64,000 nt of DNA from Cryobacterium lactosi (GCF_004403945.1 NZ_SOHM01000041.1:41135-105134); one strand, 5' to 3'; shown: positions 9,766-16,601, counted from the first letter of the stretch. Program-made: numbers and translations. Notes: generated from the letters alone by a model not told the origin.

Positions 9766-10008
9766 ATGGCACGCACAAATCCCCGAACCAAGCCCGCCCG
9801 TCCCGAGGCCCGCGCGGGCGAAGAGGCCCCGAATGCCGTCTGGTTCAAGCCGGTGATGTTCGGTTTCATGCTGATCGGGCTCGCCTGGATCATCGTCTTC
9901 TATGTGAGCCAGGGCGCACTGCCCGTTCCGGCCTTCGGCTCGTGGAACATCCTGGTCGGATTCGGGATCGCCTTCATCGGCTTCCTGATGACCACCCGCT
10001 GGCGCTGA
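9766..10008 (+). CDS. crgA: Cell division inhibitor/scaffold CrgA
   Basis: An 80-residue protein with a basic Pro-rich N-terminus and two membrane helices (about 28-47 and 57-74) split by a short loop, ending MTTRWR. This is the exact layout of CrgA, which interacts with FtsZ, FtsQ and class B PBPs in actinobacterial septation. The position beside the kinase/PBP cluster, with a divergent sortase, is conserved across the phylum. It is monocistronic and convergent with the rhomboid gene, separated by a 151-bp spacer rich in DnaA boxes. Confidence 0.93.
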   Translation: MARTNPRTKPARPEARAGEEAPNAVWFKPVMFGFMLIGLAWIIVFYVSQGALPVPAFGSWNILVGFGIAFIGFLMTTRWR

Positions 10009-10035
10009 GACCCAACTGTTCACCACCTGTTCCGC

Positions 10036-10131
10036 GTGGTTTAACCACCCGTTCGGGTAGTCAATTACAGCCGTGTAATTATCCCCAATGTGGAAACTCC
10101 TGTGGATAACTTTCTCCCTGGGTGTGGATAA
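10036..10131. promoter_or_regulatory. DnaA-box cluster and palindromes between convergent genes crgA and rhomboid
   Basis: Within 53 bp lie TTATCCCCA (10079-10087), TGTGGAAAC (10089-10097) and two perfect boxes TGTGGATAA (10101-10109, 10123-10131). Just left are two palindromes, GTGGTT-T-AACCAC (10036-10048) and AATTACA-GCCG-TGTAATT (10063-10080). The pair TGTGGAAAC/TGTGGATAAC also occurs in the dnaN-dnaA spacer. Both flanking genes end here, so this is not a promoter. A DnaA-binding (titration or origin-accessory) site is the simplest reading. Confidence 0.6.
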
Positions 10132-10159
10132 CCCTGGGGAAACCTAGTCGCCGAGCGGT

Positions 10160-11008
10160 CTAGACGAAGAACTTGCTCAGGCTCAAGGCCACGAGCAGGG
10201 CAGCAAAACCGCCCAGGAGCAGGAACTGCTGGGTGCGCTTGCTGCGCTGGCGGGTCTGCACGTAGATCAGGCCGATGACGGCACCGCCGACGAGGCCGCC
10301 GACATGTGCCTGCCAGGCCACGTTGAGTCCGGGCAGGAAGCCGATCACGAGGTTGATGCCCACCAGGATCAGCAGTTGGGTGGCGTTACCGCCGAGCTTG
10401 CGCTGGATGACGAGGAACGCGCCCATCAGACCGAAGATGGCCCCGGAGGCGCCGACGACCGCCACATACGGGTCGGCCAGGAACAGCACACCGAGTGAAC
10501 CGGCCAGGCCGCTGAGCAGGTACAGGGTGAGGAACCGGCCGCGTCCGAGCATCCGCTCGAGGATCTGGCCGAAGATCCACAGGGTGTACATGTTCAGCAG
10601 TACGTGGAAGATGAACCCGGTGGAGTGCACGAAGACGCTGGTCAGCATGCGCCACGGTTCGAAGTTGCCCGGGTAGGAGAACGCGCCGGCGTAGAGCAGC
10701 GCGTTCGTCACGCCCAGTCCGGGGATGAGCTGCAGAACGAAGATGACCAGCGTCAGCGCGATGATCGAGTAGGTGACCACCGGCTCGCCGGCTGCGGTCA
10801 TGCGGCCGAGCCTGGTGCGGGCGGCCGACTTGGTGCGTGGTGCGCTCTGGCGCTGCTCGCGCATGCACTCGGGGCAGATGACGCCCACGGCGGCTTGGGT
10901 CTGGCACTCGGGGCAGATGGTGCGACCGCAGCGCTGGCAGAGGATGAAACTCTGCCTGCCCGGATGCCGGTAACAGAAGTTGGCGGCGGTTCCGGGCAGG
11001 CTGGTCAT
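10160..11008 (-). CDS. Rhomboid family intramembrane serine protease with N-terminal zinc ribbon
   Basis: A 282-residue membrane protease. The N-terminal 60 residues carry a Cys/His-rich zinc ribbon (CYRH..CQRCGRTICPEC..CPEC), typical of actinobacterial rhomboids. Six or so membrane helices follow, starting near residue 77. The catalytic serine is in GASGAIFGLMGA and the catalytic histidine in AHVGGLVGG of a later helix. It probably cleaves transmembrane segments of other proteins; the substrate is unknown. Its ATG lies 11 bp after the ppiA stop, so the two genes form a minus-strand pair. Confidence 0.93.
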   Translation of the reverse strand: MTSLPGTAANFCYRHPGRQSFILCQRCGRTICPECQTQAAVGVICPECMREQRQSAPRTKSAARTRLGRMTAAGEPVVTYSIIALTLVIFVLQLIPGLGVTNALLYAGAFSYPGNFEPWRMLTSVFVHSTGFIFHVLLNMYTLWIFGQILERMLGRGRFLTLYLLSGLAGSLGVLFLADPYVAVVGASGAIFGLMGAFLVIQRKLGGNATQLLILVGINLVIGFLPGLNVAWQAHVGGLVGGAVIGLIYVQTRQRSKRTQQFLLLGGFAALLVALSLSKFFV

Positions 11009-11019
11009 CTCGGGAGGTC

Positions 11020-11559
11020 CTAGACCTGCTCGACGGTGATGCTCTCGATGACGACATCGGTGAGCGGACGGTCACGGCCGTCGGTGGGGACGACGGCGAG
11101 CTGGTCGACGATCTTGCGGGACTCTTCATCTTCGACGGCGCCGAAGATCGAGTGCTTGCCCTGAAGCCAGGTGGTCGGCACGACGGTGATGAAGAACTGC
11201 GAACCGTTGGTGCCGCGGCCGCCCTGGATGCCGGCGTTGGCCATGGCCAGGACGTAGGGCTGGGTGAAGTCGAGCTCAGGGCTGATCTCGTCATCGAACT
11301 GGAAGCCGGGTCCGCCGGTGCCCTGGCCCAGCGGGTCGCCGGCCTGGATCATGAAGTCCTTGATGATGCGGTGAAAGACGGTGCCGTTGTACAGCGGGTC
11401 GTTGGAGGTCTTGCCCGTGGCCGGGTGCTTCCACTCGATCTCGCCGGTGGCGAGGCCGACGAAGTTCTTGACGGTCTTGGGAGCGTGGTTCCCGAAGAGG
11501 TTGACCTTGATCGGTCCGAGGGTTGTATTGAGCGTTGCGACTGCAGTGTGCTTAGACAT
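11020..11559 (-). CDS. ppiA: Cyclophilin-type peptidyl-prolyl cis-trans isomerase
   Basis: A 179-residue cytoplasmic cyclophilin that speeds proline isomerisation. Signature motifs are VFHRIIKDFMIQAGDP, the GTGGPGFQFDDE loop, MANAG, NGSQFFIT and the HSIFG strand near the C-terminus. The start MSKHTAVATL at 11559 is chosen over an upstream in-frame codon at 11613 because homology begins there; no good Shine-Dalgarno precedes it (GAATTATCCCT). There is no signal peptide. It is transcribed ahead of the rhomboid gene, as in many actinobacteria, and away from the divergent membrane-protein gene at 11684. Confidence 0.93.
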   Translation of the reverse strand: MSKHTAVATLNTTLGPIKVNLFGNHAPKTVKNFVGLATGEIEWKHPATGKTSNDPLYNGTVFHRIIKDFMIQAGDPLGQGTGGPGFQFDDEISPELDFTQPYVLAMANAGIQGGRGTNGSQFFITVVPTTWLQGKHSIFGAVEDEESRKIVDQLAVVPTDGRDRPLTDVVIESITVEQV

Positions 11560-11683
11560 AGGGATAATTCTTGCACAGCGAAGATTGCATGAATCCGTCT
11601 GCTTGTCAGGCATTCAGAGCGCTCACAGGCTATTCAGTGGCAAGATGGGCTGTGTTAACCACAAGAAACGATGGAGGGTCCAG

Positions 11684-12220
11684 ATGAGCCTGTCACGCAA
11701 GCGCCGAAAGGAACTCACTCGTCTGCGCAAGAGCGCGGACGAACTGTGGAGTAATCAGCAGGAAGTTCTCGACCGCGCCAACGAGATTGCACGTGAAGCC
11801 GGCCGTCAGGCCAGTGTGCTCACTCGTGAAGAAGTAGTACCCCGCGTTCGCCAGGGATATGAGCACTATCTCCTCCCCGGTGTGCACGCGACCCAAGATT
11901 TTGCCGGTGGCGTTCGCCACCAGGTCACGGACAAGGTTCTGCCGGGGATCGGAACCGCACTTGGCACTGTCATGTCGGTGGGGGATATCGCCAAGGACGC
12001 ACGCGTCGCCGCGCTCAACCGCGTTCGCTTCCAGAAGCCCGTCGTGGTTCAGAAGCAGGGCCTGGGTGCGGGAACGTACATCGCCATCGGTGTGGGCATC
12101 GCTGCCGCAGCCGGTGTGGCGTACGCCATCTGGCAGACCTTCCGTGCCGACGATGAGCTGTGGGTCTCCGAAGACGAGTCACTGCTCGATTCTCCGATTG
12201 AGAAGTCCACGGACATCTAG
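11684..12220 (+). CDS. Hypothetical single-pass membrane protein, 178 residues
   Basis: I do not recognise a named family beyond similarity to the small YtxH/DUF5324-like proteins often found beside crgA and ppiA. The N-terminal part is basic and helical (SLSRKRRKELTRLRKSADEL) and probably forms a coiled coil, the middle is amphipathic, one Gly/Ala-rich membrane helix lies at about 133-153 (IAIGVGIAAAAGVAYAIW), and the tail is acidic (DDELWVSEDESLLDS). GGAGGG at 11673-11678 fixes the ATG at 11684. A hairpin terminator follows 14 bp after the stop, so it is a single-gene unit. Confidence 0.8.
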   Translation: MSLSRKRRKELTRLRKSADELWSNQQEVLDRANEIAREAGRQASVLTREEVVPRVRQGYEHYLLPGVHATQDFAGGVRHQVTDKVLPGIGTALGTVMSVGDIAKDARVAALNRVRFQKPVVVQKQGLGAGTYIAIGVGIAAAAGVAYAIWQTFRADDELWVSEDESLLDSPIEKSTDI

Positions 12221-12234
12221 TCCGCAGCTTGCCG

Positions 12235-12265
12235 ACAAGGCCCTCGTCTCTGACGGGGGCCTTGT
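12235..12265 (+). terminator. Rho-independent-type hairpin after the 178-residue membrane protein gene
   Basis: A perfect 9-bp stem (ACAAGGCCC 12235-12243 with GGGCCTTGT 12257-12265) with a 13-base loop lies 14 bp past the stop at 12220, followed by a short TTG-rich end. From here to 12448 I see no gene. Confidence 0.75.
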
Positions 12266-12448
12266 TGCGTGTCCTGACGGCGACCCCGCCCTGGGCAACA
12301 ACGGGCGCACCCTGTCCCCGAGGCCCTGTGTGCCGCGTGAGCGGATGCGGAGCCCCGGCAGGTGGCGGAGGGCGGTAGCTCGCTCCGGGGCGTGCAGAGC
12401 GCGCCTGGAGGGCGATGAGCCCGTGGTGCCCGTCCGGTGGGGAAACAC

Positions 12449-12478
12449 AAAACCCTCAGCCGGTGAACCGGATGAGGG
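12449..12478 (-). terminator. Original terminator of the tRNA-Ile/tRNA-Ala transcript
   Basis: An 11-bp stem with one mismatch (12453-12463 with 12468-12478, TGAA loop) is followed on the minus strand by TTTT (12452-12449). It lies 19 bp beyond the displaced 3' end of tRNA-Ala at 12498. It therefore sits where the tRNA operon ended before the element at 12518-16309 was inserted. Confidence 0.8.
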
Positions 12479-12497
12479 CGGGTACTGCGGGTGATTC

Positions 12498-12517
12498 TGT
12501 GGAGCCACGGGGAATCG
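12498..12517 (-). repeat. Displaced 3' end of the host tRNA-Ala gene (left attachment site)
   Basis: These 20 bp are identical to 16165-16184. They contain the last 18 bases of tRNA-Ala plus 2 bp of 3' flank. The inner six, GAATCG (12512-12517), recur at 16310-16315, where the beheaded tRNA begins. Joining the two GAATCG copies rebuilds one intact host tRNA-Ala followed by the terminator at 12449-12478. Confidence 0.85.
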
Positions 12518-12583
12518 TTATCTCTAGGTTGGTAAGACCCTTGTACGACATGCGTGACAGAAACCTGATTGAGGTCTACTCTC

Positions 12584-12619
12584 CGTCGTAGAACGTTATC
12601 CGTGAGGAGTTCTACGACG
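12584..12619 (+). repeat. 11-bp inverted repeat over the tnpA ribosome-binding region
   Basis: CGTCGTAGAAC (12584-12594) and GTTCTACGACG (12609-12619) are perfect complements, with the tnpA Shine-Dalgarno GAGGAG (12604-12609) at the end of the 14-base loop and the GTG start at the end of the right arm. The hairpin could limit translation of the recombinase or be an operator or recombinase-binding site. Confidence 0.6.
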
Positions 12620-13752
12620 TGATGCCGATGGTGGCCAAGGCAGTAGAGTTCGACACCCTATCCGGGCGGCGAAGCTGGACCGTCGTGGGCGCAGACGGAA
12701 TCCCCATTGATGAGCTCGAGGCCTACTTGGGCACGATTCGATCGACGGGACGGGCCACCAACACCGTCAAGTCGTATGCCCGCCATCTAAGCCTGTTCTG
12801 GCGTTGGCTCGACGCTGCGAAGGTCGACTGGGAGAAGCTGACGTTCCCCCAGCTGACGGATTTTCTTCACGTGTATCGCCGGGGTGTCTACCCTCTGGAA
12901 CGCGCAGATGGCCGTGAACGAAGCCAGTCATCTACCAAGGCTGTCGCAGCGGCCGTGAAGGAGTTCATCGACTTCCAGAGGGCAGAGGGGCGCGGGCCCA
13001 GTCAGCTCATTCTCACCCGGGCGTCGCGCTACTCCGTGCGCACATCCAATGCCTTTCTCGCCCACATCGAACAACGAGCTCCAGCCACGCGCAATCGTCT
13101 CGTGGAGGGATTCAAGGATGCTGGCCGCCCTCCTTCAACAATCGATTTCGAGAGCGATTTCGAGAAGCTCCTGACGGCGTGTGACACGTTCAGGGACCGG
13201 CTTCTCCTCTCCGCCATGTACGACGGTGGGATGCGGGTCGGGCAGGCTCTTGGGCTGCGTCACGGCGACCTGCTGATCCCTCGGAAGCACGTCTTGGTTG
13301 AGCGTCGGGACAACAACCTCAACGGCGCGACGTCGAAGACGCCCGACCTTCTGGATCTTTCCATGCCACGGCGCTTTTTCGACCTCTACGCGGACTACCT
13401 CCTGAAGGAACTTATGCCTCGCCGGCTCGACAGCGATTACCTGTTCATCAACATCAACCAGGAGCCGCTCGGCATTCCGTGCAGCTACTCGAACATCTAC
13501 CAACAGGTCGTGTCCATCGGTGCCCGGGCTGGTATTCCGTCACTGACCCCGCACGTGTTACGCCACACGCACGCGACCTATCTGGCGAAGATGGGCTGGA
13601 CCAGTGCCGAGATCGCCGCACGGCTCGGCCAGCGGCATGCCGCTAGCGCGGACGTATATATCCACATTGCCGCAGACGACCTCGACCAAAAGCTCGCAGA
13701 GACGTCTCACCTGATCTGGAACGGAAGCGAGGAGCGACCCGATGCCGAGTAG
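12619..13752 (+). CDS. tnpA: Tyrosine recombinase TnpA of a Tn554-like element
   Basis: A 377-residue site-specific recombinase. An N-terminal SAM-like DNA-binding domain (about 30-120) precedes the catalytic domain with Arg206 (GGMRVGQALGLRHGDL), HVLRHTHAT (His312, Arg315) and the nucleophile Tyr347 (DVYIHI). The usual LGH box reads LGQRH, so its histidine is replaced by Gln338. The start is GTG at 12619 or the next codon ATG at 12622; GAGGAG at 12604 serves either. The 3' end overlaps tnpB by 11 bp. Length and position match Tn554 TnpA (361 residues). It probably acts with TnpB to cut and join at the GAATCG core. Confidence 0.88.
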   Translation: MMPMVAKAVEFDTLSGRRSWTVVGADGIPIDELEAYLGTIRSTGRATNTVKSYARHLSLFWRWLDAAKVDWEKLTFPQLTDFLHVYRRGVYPLERADGRERSQSSTKAVAAAVKEFIDFQRAEGRGPSQLILTRASRYSVRTSNAFLAHIEQRAPATRNRLVEGFKDAGRPPSTIDFESDFEKLLTACDTFRDRLLLSAMYDGGMRVGQALGLRHGDLLIPRKHVLVERRDNNLNGATSKTPDLLDLSMPRRFFDLYADYLLKELMPRRLDSDYLFININQEPLGIPCSYSNIYQQVVSIGARAGIPSLTPHVLRHTHATYLAKMGWTSAEIAARLGQRHAASADVYIHIAADDLDQKLAETSHLIWNGSEERPDAE

Positions 13753-15760
13753 CCACATTCCCGAGGTGCCATCGCGAGAACTTCCTGAACCAGGCTCAGA
13801 CGGGCCACCCGCGCTTCCGCTCATTGACGGTGCCTGGTCACAGGACGAATGGGCAATCCTCGACATCCCCGGGCGCCGGCTCCGAATGTCCAGCGGCGTC
13901 TGTGCTGTCGTTGATTGTTTGAGTCCGCGCTTTGACGGCTCTGAGGAAGTATCGCTCTGCCATGGCCACTACTGGCGATGGAAGCGAGACGATGAACCCT
14001 CGATCGCCAAGTGGGCCGCTCGCCCCCACCGGCCGGTAATGAAGAAGAACCTTCCTCTCTCTGTCCGTTCGGTGAAGTTCAGCGACCTCCCTCCGGCGGC
14101 CGCGGAAGAGATCCGCTACGTCTTCGGGTTCAAACTCACAAATGGCGACTGGACCCCGACACCGGCGCTCCGACAATGCCTCGAGCTCCTTTTCGAACTA
14201 GTCCTGACCAAGGGCGCGTGGTCATTCACGGACCGGCGCTTCGAGGACTGGATCCTGTTCGCTCGCCAGCTGTATCGCGGTGCCGACGTCACCTTTGAAC
14301 GAAGCATTGCGCCATACCTGCGCACCTTCTTCTCGACGCTGAACCGAGGGCTGATTTCCGATCCTTGGGCCGAGAACGTCTGGCTCTGGAAGGGCATGTT
14401 TGACCGTGTGATGGGCGCTGGCGCGTACGCGAGCCAGCCGAACATCAACTGGTCCCGGATCGAGCAGGACTGGCTACGCGAGCCCCTGAAGGCCTATGCA
14501 CGCCAATGCCTGCAGGGGTCGACCAGAACCTGGGCCACCATCCACACTTGGTCCGATAGCTTCTTCAGATTGTCCGGCCACCTTTCGTTGATCAGACTCA
14601 CTGAACCGGAGCAACTGACCCGGAAGGTCTTCCTCGGCTTCTTAGAGGAGCAGCGCGCGCGTTACGGCGACACAGGCAACATGCGGCAGCGCATCAATAC
14701 GACCGCGCACGTGCTCATGAACTTGAAGCTCGAAGAATTCCAGCCGCGGCTCGCAAGTGAGATCTACTTGAGAAGCGGTGAGAACCCCGCGATCCGTATA
14801 CGTAACCCGAGGCCGTGGCCCAAGGACACAATCACGCAGATTGAGTCGCGCATCTTGGACAGCGATCGCGTGGACCCGCAGATTCGGCTCATGCTCCGTT
14901 TCTGCCGCTGGGCTGGGCCACGAGTGAGCGAGCTCGTTTCGCTGCCAATCGATTCTCTTGTTGAGAACGGCAAGGGCGGCTACTGGGTGGAGTACTGGAT
15001 GCCCAAAGTCAGCCGCTTTCGCCGGTTCCCGATCGTCCCGGAGCTGGGCCGTGACCTCGCGGCAGAAGCATTGGCCGTCCGAGCTCAGTTCGGGTCCGCG
15101 ACAACGCTACTTTTCCCGAGTCTCGGTCGCTCCAACTTGAGCGCCGGAATCGCTCGACCTTGGTCCGCCGCAGGGTTTCGGACCAGAGTCCAATCGCTCT
15201 TCACTGAAAACGGAATCCTGAGCTCAGCCATAACCGGCGAGCTCATATCCGGCGCCGACATCCACAGATTCCGTCACAACATAGGCACGGAGCTACTGAA
15301 CGCTGGGTGGACCCAGCAGCAGGTCATGGAGTTCTTGGGCCACGTCTCACCGACAATGACGGCGGCATACGCCAAGATCCTCGACGAGACGCTCAACAGG
15401 AAGGCTGACGAGTTCCACCGAATGGTCCAGGCCGACCGCGCCGCTGCAGGGATCTCTCACACTGATCCACGAGTAGAGCGCCTGAGAGAAATGCTGACCG
15501 CCGTGCTGCCGGCTGGGTACTGCGCTCTCCCCGCCAGCAAGACATGCGTCGTCCGAGAGAACCCTTGTCTCACCTGTTCGTTCCATGTGCCAGGCGACGG
15601 CGAATTTGACGCGTCACGGAGCACTTACCGCGCACAGCTGGAACGCCGGATCGCTGAGGCCGCAGCTTCTGGACACCATGCGATCGAGGAGATCAACACT
15701 CGGATTCTGTCTGCCCTTGATGGCTCTGGCACGCAATCGACCGGAGCTGTTCATGAGTGA
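13742..15760 (+). CDS. tnpB: Large tyrosine recombinase TnpB of a Tn554-like element
   Basis: A 672-residue recombinase with a complete catalytic set: Arg394 (GPRVSELVSL), His508 and Arg511 (HRFRHN), His534 (FLGHVS) and Tyr543 (AAYAKI). It has two Cys clusters that look metal-binding: one near the N-terminus (CAVVDC..LCHGHYW, about 55-80) and one after the catalytic domain (CALPASKTC..NPCLTCSFH, about 600-620). The size matches Tn554 TnpB (630 residues). It overlaps tnpA by 11 bp and tnpC by 8 bp, so the three are translationally coupled. Codon use looks less strictly GC3-rich than in neighbouring housekeeping genes, consistent with transfer. Confidence 0.88.
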   Translation: MPSSHIPEVPSRELPEPGSDGPPALPLIDGAWSQDEWAILDIPGRRLRMSSGVCAVVDCLSPRFDGSEEVSLCHGHYWRWKRDDEPSIAKWAARPHRPVMKKNLPLSVRSVKFSDLPPAAAEEIRYVFGFKLTNGDWTPTPALRQCLELLFELVLTKGAWSFTDRRFEDWILFARQLYRGADVTFERSIAPYLRTFFSTLNRGLISDPWAENVWLWKGMFDRVMGAGAYASQPNINWSRIEQDWLREPLKAYARQCLQGSTRTWATIHTWSDSFFRLSGHLSLIRLTEPEQLTRKVFLGFLEEQRARYGDTGNMRQRINTTAHVLMNLKLEEFQPRLASEIYLRSGENPAIRIRNPRPWPKDTITQIESRILDSDRVDPQIRLMLRFCRWAGPRVSELVSLPIDSLVENGKGGYWVEYWMPKVSRFRRFPIVPELGRDLAAEALAVRAQFGSATTLLFPSLGRSNLSAGIARPWSAAGFRTRVQSLFTENGILSSAITGELISGADIHRFRHNIGTELLNAGWTQQQVMEFLGHVSPTMTAAYAKILDETLNRKADEFHRMVQADRAAAGISHTDPRVERLREMLTAVLPAGYCALPASKTCVVRENPCLTCSFHVPGDGEFDASRSTYRAQLERRIAEAAASGHHAIEEINTRILSALDGSGTQSTGAVHE

Positions 15761-16133
15761 AGATCGACTCGACCGAGTTTCGAGGCTCAGCCACGCTGCC
15801 AAGGAAAGATCCGACACATCGTTCGCTGCGGCTCAGCGCGCGATCACATCCCTCGACGCTCGCGGAAAGCAGGTGACCTTCACGACGGTGGCAACCGAAG
15901 CAAAGGTCTCGCTGAGCTACCTCTACAAGACCGAAGTACTCGCAGATCGCATCAGAGAGCTTCGCGGGAGCCGGCGAGCGACTCGGTCACATGCAGAGGC
16001 GCCGTCGAGCGACAAGAGCCTGTTGACCAAGCTGAATGCCGCAGCTCAACGCGTCGCCCAGCTGGAGGCAGAAAACGCCCAACTGCAACGAGAGAATAGA
16101 AGCCTATTGTCTCGGCTGATGAACAAGCCGTAG
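15753..16133 (+). CDS. tnpC: TnpC/DUF6262-like accessory protein of the element
   Basis: A 126-residue helical protein, almost the length of Tn554 TnpC (125 residues), which influences orientation and efficiency of Tn554 transposition. The central part (RAITSLDARGKQVTFTTVA followed by TEAKVSLSYLYK) resembles the small helix-turn-helix DNA-binding domain of the DUF6262 family. The C-terminal 40 residues form a heptad-rich coiled coil (LNAAAQRVAQLEAENAQLQ), suggesting dimerisation. The ATG at 15753 overlaps the tnpB stop by 8 bp. I chose this over the longer frame starting at 15585, which runs inside tnpB. Confidence 0.82.
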   Translation: MSEDRLDRVSRLSHAAKERSDTSFAAAQRAITSLDARGKQVTFTTVATEAKVSLSYLYKTEVLADRIRELRGSRRATRSHAEAPSSDKSLLTKLNAAAQRVAQLEAENAQLQRENRSLLSRLMNKP

Positions 16134-16166
16134 AATCAATCGAAATCGGTTCTGATCAGGGATTTG

Positions 16167-16239
16167 TGGAGCCACGGGGAATCGAACCCCGGACCTCCTG
16201 CTTGCAAAGCAGGCGCTCTACCAATTGAGCTATGGCCCC
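16167..16239 (-). tRNA. tRNA-Ala (anticodon TGC), complete copy carried by the inserted element
   Basis: A 73-base cloverleaf on the minus strand: acceptor GGGGCCA/TGGCTCC with discriminator A, D-arm GCTC..GAGC, anticodon stem CCTGC/GCAGG with loop TTTGCAA (anticodon TGC), T-arm CGGGG/CCCCG. No CCA is encoded. It lies between tnpC and the right end of the element, so it is element cargo. It shares 62 identical bp (16179-16240) with the truncated host copy at 16310-16371. It probably now supplies the function of the disrupted host gene. Confidence 0.95.
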
Positions 16240-16275
16240 GTGTCATGGAAAATTCTTTGACAGCTTATCGCTGTA

Positions 16276-16304
16276 TTTATATGGATCTCACGCTCGAACC
16301 TGAA
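16276..16304 (-). promoter_or_regulatory. Possible promoter of the element-borne tRNA-Ala
   Basis: On the minus strand TTCAGG (16304-16299), a 17-bp spacer and TATAAA (16281-16276) lie about 37 bp before the tRNA 5' end at 16239. The spacer region 16241-16309 is clearly AT-richer than its surroundings. Read-through from tRNA-Ile and the truncated tRNA-Ala is an alternative source of transcription. Confidence 0.45.
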
Positions 16305-16309
16305 GATAA

Positions 16310-16370
16310 GAATCGAACCCCGGACCTCCTGCTTGCAAAGCAGGCGCTCTACCAATTGAGCTATGGCCCC
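16310..16370 (-). pseudogene. Host tRNA-Ala (TGC) remnant lacking its 3' 12 bases
   Basis: This is 61 bases of tRNA-Ala from the 5' end to the T-loop, identical to the complete copy at 16179-16239. The 3' T-stem strand, acceptor strand and discriminator are replaced by element sequence (AAGATAA on the plus strand), so it cannot fold an acceptor stem. It lies 73 bp downstream of tRNA-Ile, the usual Ile-Ala pairing, which marks it as the original host gene cut by the insertion. Confidence 0.9.
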
Positions 16371-16443
16371 GAACCGGTTCCTCACGAGGTGAGGATCTGG
16401 TGGAGATGTAAGGCTATTCAGTACACAGTGTTTATGTCATACG

Positions 16444-16517
16444 TGGGGATACCGGGATTTGAACCTGGGACCTCTTCGTTATCAGCGAAGCGCTCTAACC
16501 AACTGAGCTATATCCCC
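16444..16517 (-). tRNA. tRNA-Ile (anticodon GAT)
   Basis: A 74-base cloverleaf on the minus strand: acceptor GGGGATA/TATCCCC, discriminator A, D-arm GCTC..GAGC, anticodon arm CTTCG-CTGATAA-CGAAG (anticodon GAT), T-arm CCAGG..CCTGG-like with TTCAAAT loop. No CCA is encoded. It is the first gene of the tRNA transcript that ran through tRNA-Ala. A TTGGGA-18 bp-TAGTCT pair just upstream could be its promoter. Confidence 0.96.
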
Positions 16518-16562
16518 CCATTGGGCAGATTTGAGACTACCGGAAACTGGCGGAAAGTCCCA

Positions 16563-16587
16563 ATCGAGGCCGGCAGGCGACCTCGAT
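16563..16587 (-). terminator. Hairpin after the gyrA-DUF3566 transcript
   Basis: ATCGAGG (16563-16569) and CCTCGAT (16581-16587) form a 7-bp stem with an 11-base loop, 14 bp beyond the DUF3566 stop. No clear T-run follows, so termination strength is uncertain. Confidence 0.4.
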
Positions 16588-16601
16588 CGGGCATCCGACG
16601 G

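Larger units (their letters stand above)
12518..16309 (+). mobile_element. Tn554-like element (tnpA-tnpB-tnpC) inserted in the T-arm of tRNA-Ala
   Basis: This 3,792-bp insertion is bounded by the 6-bp core GAATCG on both sides (12512-12517 and 16310-16315). Just inside the cores are 13-bp imperfect inverted repeats: TTATCTCTAGGTT (12518-12530) and AACCTGAAGATAA (16297-16309), which match at 11 of 13 positions. It carries three overlapping genes with the sizes and order of Tn554 TnpA/TnpB/TnpC (377, 672 and 126 residues) and a complete tRNA-Ala at its right end. No cargo genes for resistance or defence are present. The GAATCG core lies in the tRNA T-loop and the GGGG/CCCC T-stem forms natural flanking arms. 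Family assignment follows from gene order and sizes; the boundaries are seen directly. Confidence 0.85.

Noticed and set aside
16257..16285. Plus-strand promoter TTGACA-17-TATGGA in the tRNA spacer
   Set aside because: No plus-strand gene lies downstream; only minus-strand tRNAs and DUF3566 follow, so the match is probably chance in AT-rich sequence.
12518..16309. Prophage or integrative conjugative element
   Set aside because: No phage, relaxase, or conjugation genes are present; three overlapping recombinase-type genes and the size fit a Tn554-like element.
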